Of a stretch of 64,000 nt of DNA, positions 60,970-64,000 are shown in pieces. Positions within the stretch are counted from its first letter, which is position 1, and each line of letters opens with the position of its first letter. The position numbers were made by a program, and so were the translations under genes. The notes below the pieces were generated by a model. That model saw only the letters and a program-made list of their open reading frames with translations. It did no database searches and had not been told where the DNA came from. The stretch comes from Lamellibrachia satsuma. Its lineage: Eukaryota > Annelida > Polychaeta > Sabellida > Siboglinidae. The stretch lies in assembly GCA_033239005.1 (NCBI GenBank), contig BSQZ01000073.1, positions 1,732,001-1,796,000 of the forward strand, read 5' to 3'.

Positions 60970-63900
60970 TAAATGCATGTGAAATGTTACTCTAACAATA
61001 ATAATAGTAAGCTAAAACGTATATTTGTGCAACCATAGATCAACAATTTAAGCAGACAAGGCAGTGGCCTGCACAGCATTGTATGCATAAAGGGAGGAAT
61101 TTATGCTTATTTATATAATGTTATATATATAATAATTTATTTTATATATCTGTATATAATTGTTTTGTGGGAAACAGGTTATTCACAATGGTGCTTGTGA
61201 AACTTCCTTCAAGTTTGTCTACATTAATGATGACAAGTATTAGGACTGTGCGAGGCATTTCATGGTCTAAGCAGCTTTATCTTTGTCACATCAGAGTATT
61301 TGACAAACGGGATTGATTGTGTGATGTAATGTACATACGTCATTGCAAACGTGCTGTGTATAGTTAGGCATGTTTGCCGGTATCCGGCCACTGCCTGCTT
61401 CAACCATAACTTTCTGAATTAGAAGTGTTTCCTGCCAGTGATAGGAAATTGTTGAGATTACAGAATTAGCTGACATTTATATCGAGAATATATGGATGCT
61501 CTAAAGTGGGGTAAGAAAAGGCTGGTTTGCATGAATGATTAGTTGCCCAGTTGGTCGACCAGCTGTGTTGCAGGGCAAGAATTGTGGCTACAATTGTGTT
61601 GGTGAAATCGAGACTGGGTCCAGTTTAACCAGTGGTGTGGCAATTTTTAAGCAGTGGCCAATTAGCGACTGACATTGTAACCTTTCATCAAAGCTCGAAT
61701 CTGGAGTGGCGTGAGTGAAGATCTAAGTCGCAGTTTTTAGACATGTAACTTATCTAAACGCACATGTAATTTAGCTGCATATTGTCATGTGACACAGTGT
61801 AACCCGACCTATTGGAGCACAAAACGCTCGTGTAAACAAGCTTTAAGAGTGCTTTAAGGCACTTGTTCGTCAACAAATCAGCTGGCATGACCTACAAAGT
61901 TAATTACTAGTGATTGATCAACGTTGGGTTATTACATGTAGTGCCACCTGTTGATAAATGAAATTCATATATGTGTGTGTGATTGTTGGCCGAGTTTGTG
62001 TGAACAATAAACATATATTTTGTTTACTGTTGTCATGCGTACTTACAGTCTTAACAAAAGTGCACTTTGGGCTACTTTTGCTATGGCTAATTAACTACAC
62101 TTGCTGCACCAGAGGCACTTGAATGGTGACTAGATCTCTCATAATTTGTAAGTGCAGCTGTATTTGGAAATTTTATTTTGCTTTCAAAAAACAACCGTTG
62201 ATGACAAGATTTAAAAATAACTCATAACAACTGAGGCTGTCTAAAAAGAAAAGGCCTCACTTAAGATGTGGTCTATTCAGAAAAACTTGATGGAAATCGA
62301 AACCGATACACACAGTTTAACATACTGCACATAAAAGAACAACAAACACATTTAAGTGGACAATAAACATATTTCATACGAGCAACAGTAAATGTAGTGT
62401 GACTGAAATACAACCCACATAAAACCACTCTTAAATAGAACTAATTTACAAATATTTACACAACCTAAGAGTCCTGCATGGCAGACAAGACGAGATGACC
62501 ACTGAGTGACATCAACTGTTGGTGTATGTGGCAGAAGGAAGGATGCATGTAGCCACGGAACTGTGACAAGTAACCTTTGTAAGAGCTTCTCAAGTGACCG
62601 AATCTGTAATGAGCTGTCAGTTAAAAGGAAGGTACAATTTTCATCGGTTAACTGGTACAGAGCTACTTTCGTATAACTAAAATTCCCAAATTCTCTTAAT
62701 ATTTTGATCTCAAAGTACATCTAAATTAACAATGATATACTTTATATTTTAATTTTTACTGCTGTAATATATTTATCGTCAGAAATGTGAAGATTTATTG
62801 GCCTGTCATTAATTGAAGTAATGTGTTATCTATGTGTTGTAAAACTAGCATATTTTAATTCATCACCAAATCATGTACATCAAAAATATTAAGAGATGGA
62901 CGGTCATGACACGACAGTAACACATTTTGTATATTATTTTAACAAACCAAGATGTTATGAAAACTAGTAAATTCAGTGTCGTAATGTCCCATAAAACAGC
63001 CAATGAAAATCGTACATTCCCTTTAAAGTAACAAATTGATCATGGAACACTGATCAAAACAATGCTGTTTAGACATCAGAGAAAACAAATATAGGAATGG
63101 ATGACATTCTTGTTATGCAGTATACTTGGTTCCATCCCATGCAAAGTGTAGGATGCCCTGCTTCCCTTCTTGGTGGAAAAACTATGATAAATGAAGTGTT
63201 ACAGTACAATATACTTTGTGTAGCTACTACTGCCACCTGGTGCCCATCCCATGCAAAAAACAGATCTCACCATCCCACTTGATCAATTTGGAACTTCCAA
63301 TATGGCGGGAGATCTTCCACTTTTTGGTAATTTGGTAAACATTCTCGTGGTCACATAATCTCCACCAAAATCTCCCTCTTGTCGTATTTGATTTTACGAT
63401 TTTTCCACAGATTTTCAGGATTTTTTATTTACATATGATTGTATGATATAATTTAATGAGCTACGTATGTAAAGAAACTTAAACGAAAAACCTGAAAATT
63501 GTCTCACAAATGTTCATGGTTTTTTAAGATATTCAGTAGTTGGCGCCACCAACGAATAAAAAATCGTTAAACCTCCTTTAATGTCCCGCCATGAGATCCC
63601 ATGTGGGGGGTCCCATGTGGGGGGATCTGCCGCCATTCGCTTGTGCCAACTTGGAACGTCTGTAAATTACATATCTGACTAACCATCGTTACACTAAAGT
63701 ACCACAACAATGACCAAACTTTGACTATCCACACCATGAGAACTGCTCACTGGCCATACTTATCCAACAACTTAAAAACATGTTCTTTAGCCATCAAATT
63801 AATTGTGAATTAATCAAGGTCCCAGTTAGAAACTAACCCCACATGGCAGCAATCCTCAAATACTCCCCACCATGCATGTCCCGATTCTGTTGGAAAGCTC

Positions 63901-64000
63901 TGTGACATGTAAATTAGCTTTGCTATGCGGTCACTCCGTGGAAGCAATGACCAAGACAATAAGACTCCTTTCAACCTTACCTCTGGTCAGCAGATCAGCC
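60970..64000. other. No recognisable gene
   Basis: Mostly single-copy, AT-rich DNA. A 122-codon open stretch at 62352-62720 (minus) shows no domain or splice context I trust. A short duplication of cccatgtggggg occurs at about 63600, and ccatcccatgcaaa recurs at about 63132 and 63244. Confidence 0.45.

Noticed and set aside
62352..62720. 122-codon minus-strand open frame
   Set aside because: No domain, no splice context, ordinary length for AT-rich DNA chance; kept only as a note.

Overview
The window is nuclear DNA from an animal: spliced genes with GT/AG introns, animal domain families (a PDZ-PTB-RGS-RBD signalling protein, a SOCS-box protein), CR1-like and other LINEs, a Penelope-like element, and very many tandem repeats. 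The AT-rich composition and element mix suggest a marine invertebrate, perhaps a mollusc or other lophotrochozoan; that is inference.

Three protein-coding genes can be rebuilt exon by exon. (1) Minus strand, 20.4 kb down to 4.0 kb: an RGS12/loco-type regulator of G-protein signalling with PDZ, PTB, RGS and two Raf-like Ras-binding domains. Its C-terminus, where a GoLoco motif is expected, is not seen. (2) Minus strand, about 35.5 kb down to 26.2 kb: COX15, the mitochondrial heme A synthase. Everything from a transit-peptide-like exon to the stop is present; only the exon with the start codon was not found. (3) Plus strand, 40.8 to 50.1 kb: a complete five-exon ankyrin-repeat SOCS-box (ASB family) gene. 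COX15 and ASB are divergent; RGS and COX15 run in the same direction. No functional link among the three is evident.

The rest is introns and intergenic DNA full of repeats. 0-3 kb holds a 72-bp minisatellite. 3-15.5 kb (introns of the RGS gene) holds a LINE fragment, a 5'-truncated Penelope-like element with hammerhead-like ends, two further Penelope tails, a Mutator-like transposase fragment and another transposon relic. 21.6-25.5 kb holds a LINE nested in another LINE plus a third relic. COX15 introns carry five minisatellites, a LINE and a TIR element. 52.0-58.6 kb is a 59-bp satellite of about 110 copies. 58.8-61 kb holds two more arrays. 61-64 kb has no recognisable gene.

The most unusual point is where the tandem arrays sit. 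In all three genes arrays contain or touch a splice site. The RGS array is a 66-bp unit made of the last 60 nt of an exon plus its GTATGT donor, in ten donor-bearing copies. The ASB array is a unit of about 71 bp made of an intron end, the acceptor and the first 53 nt of the exon, in about 45 copies. A second RGS acceptor and two COX15 splice sites lie in or against arrays too. The result is rows of duplicate splice sites with predictable effects on the reading frame.
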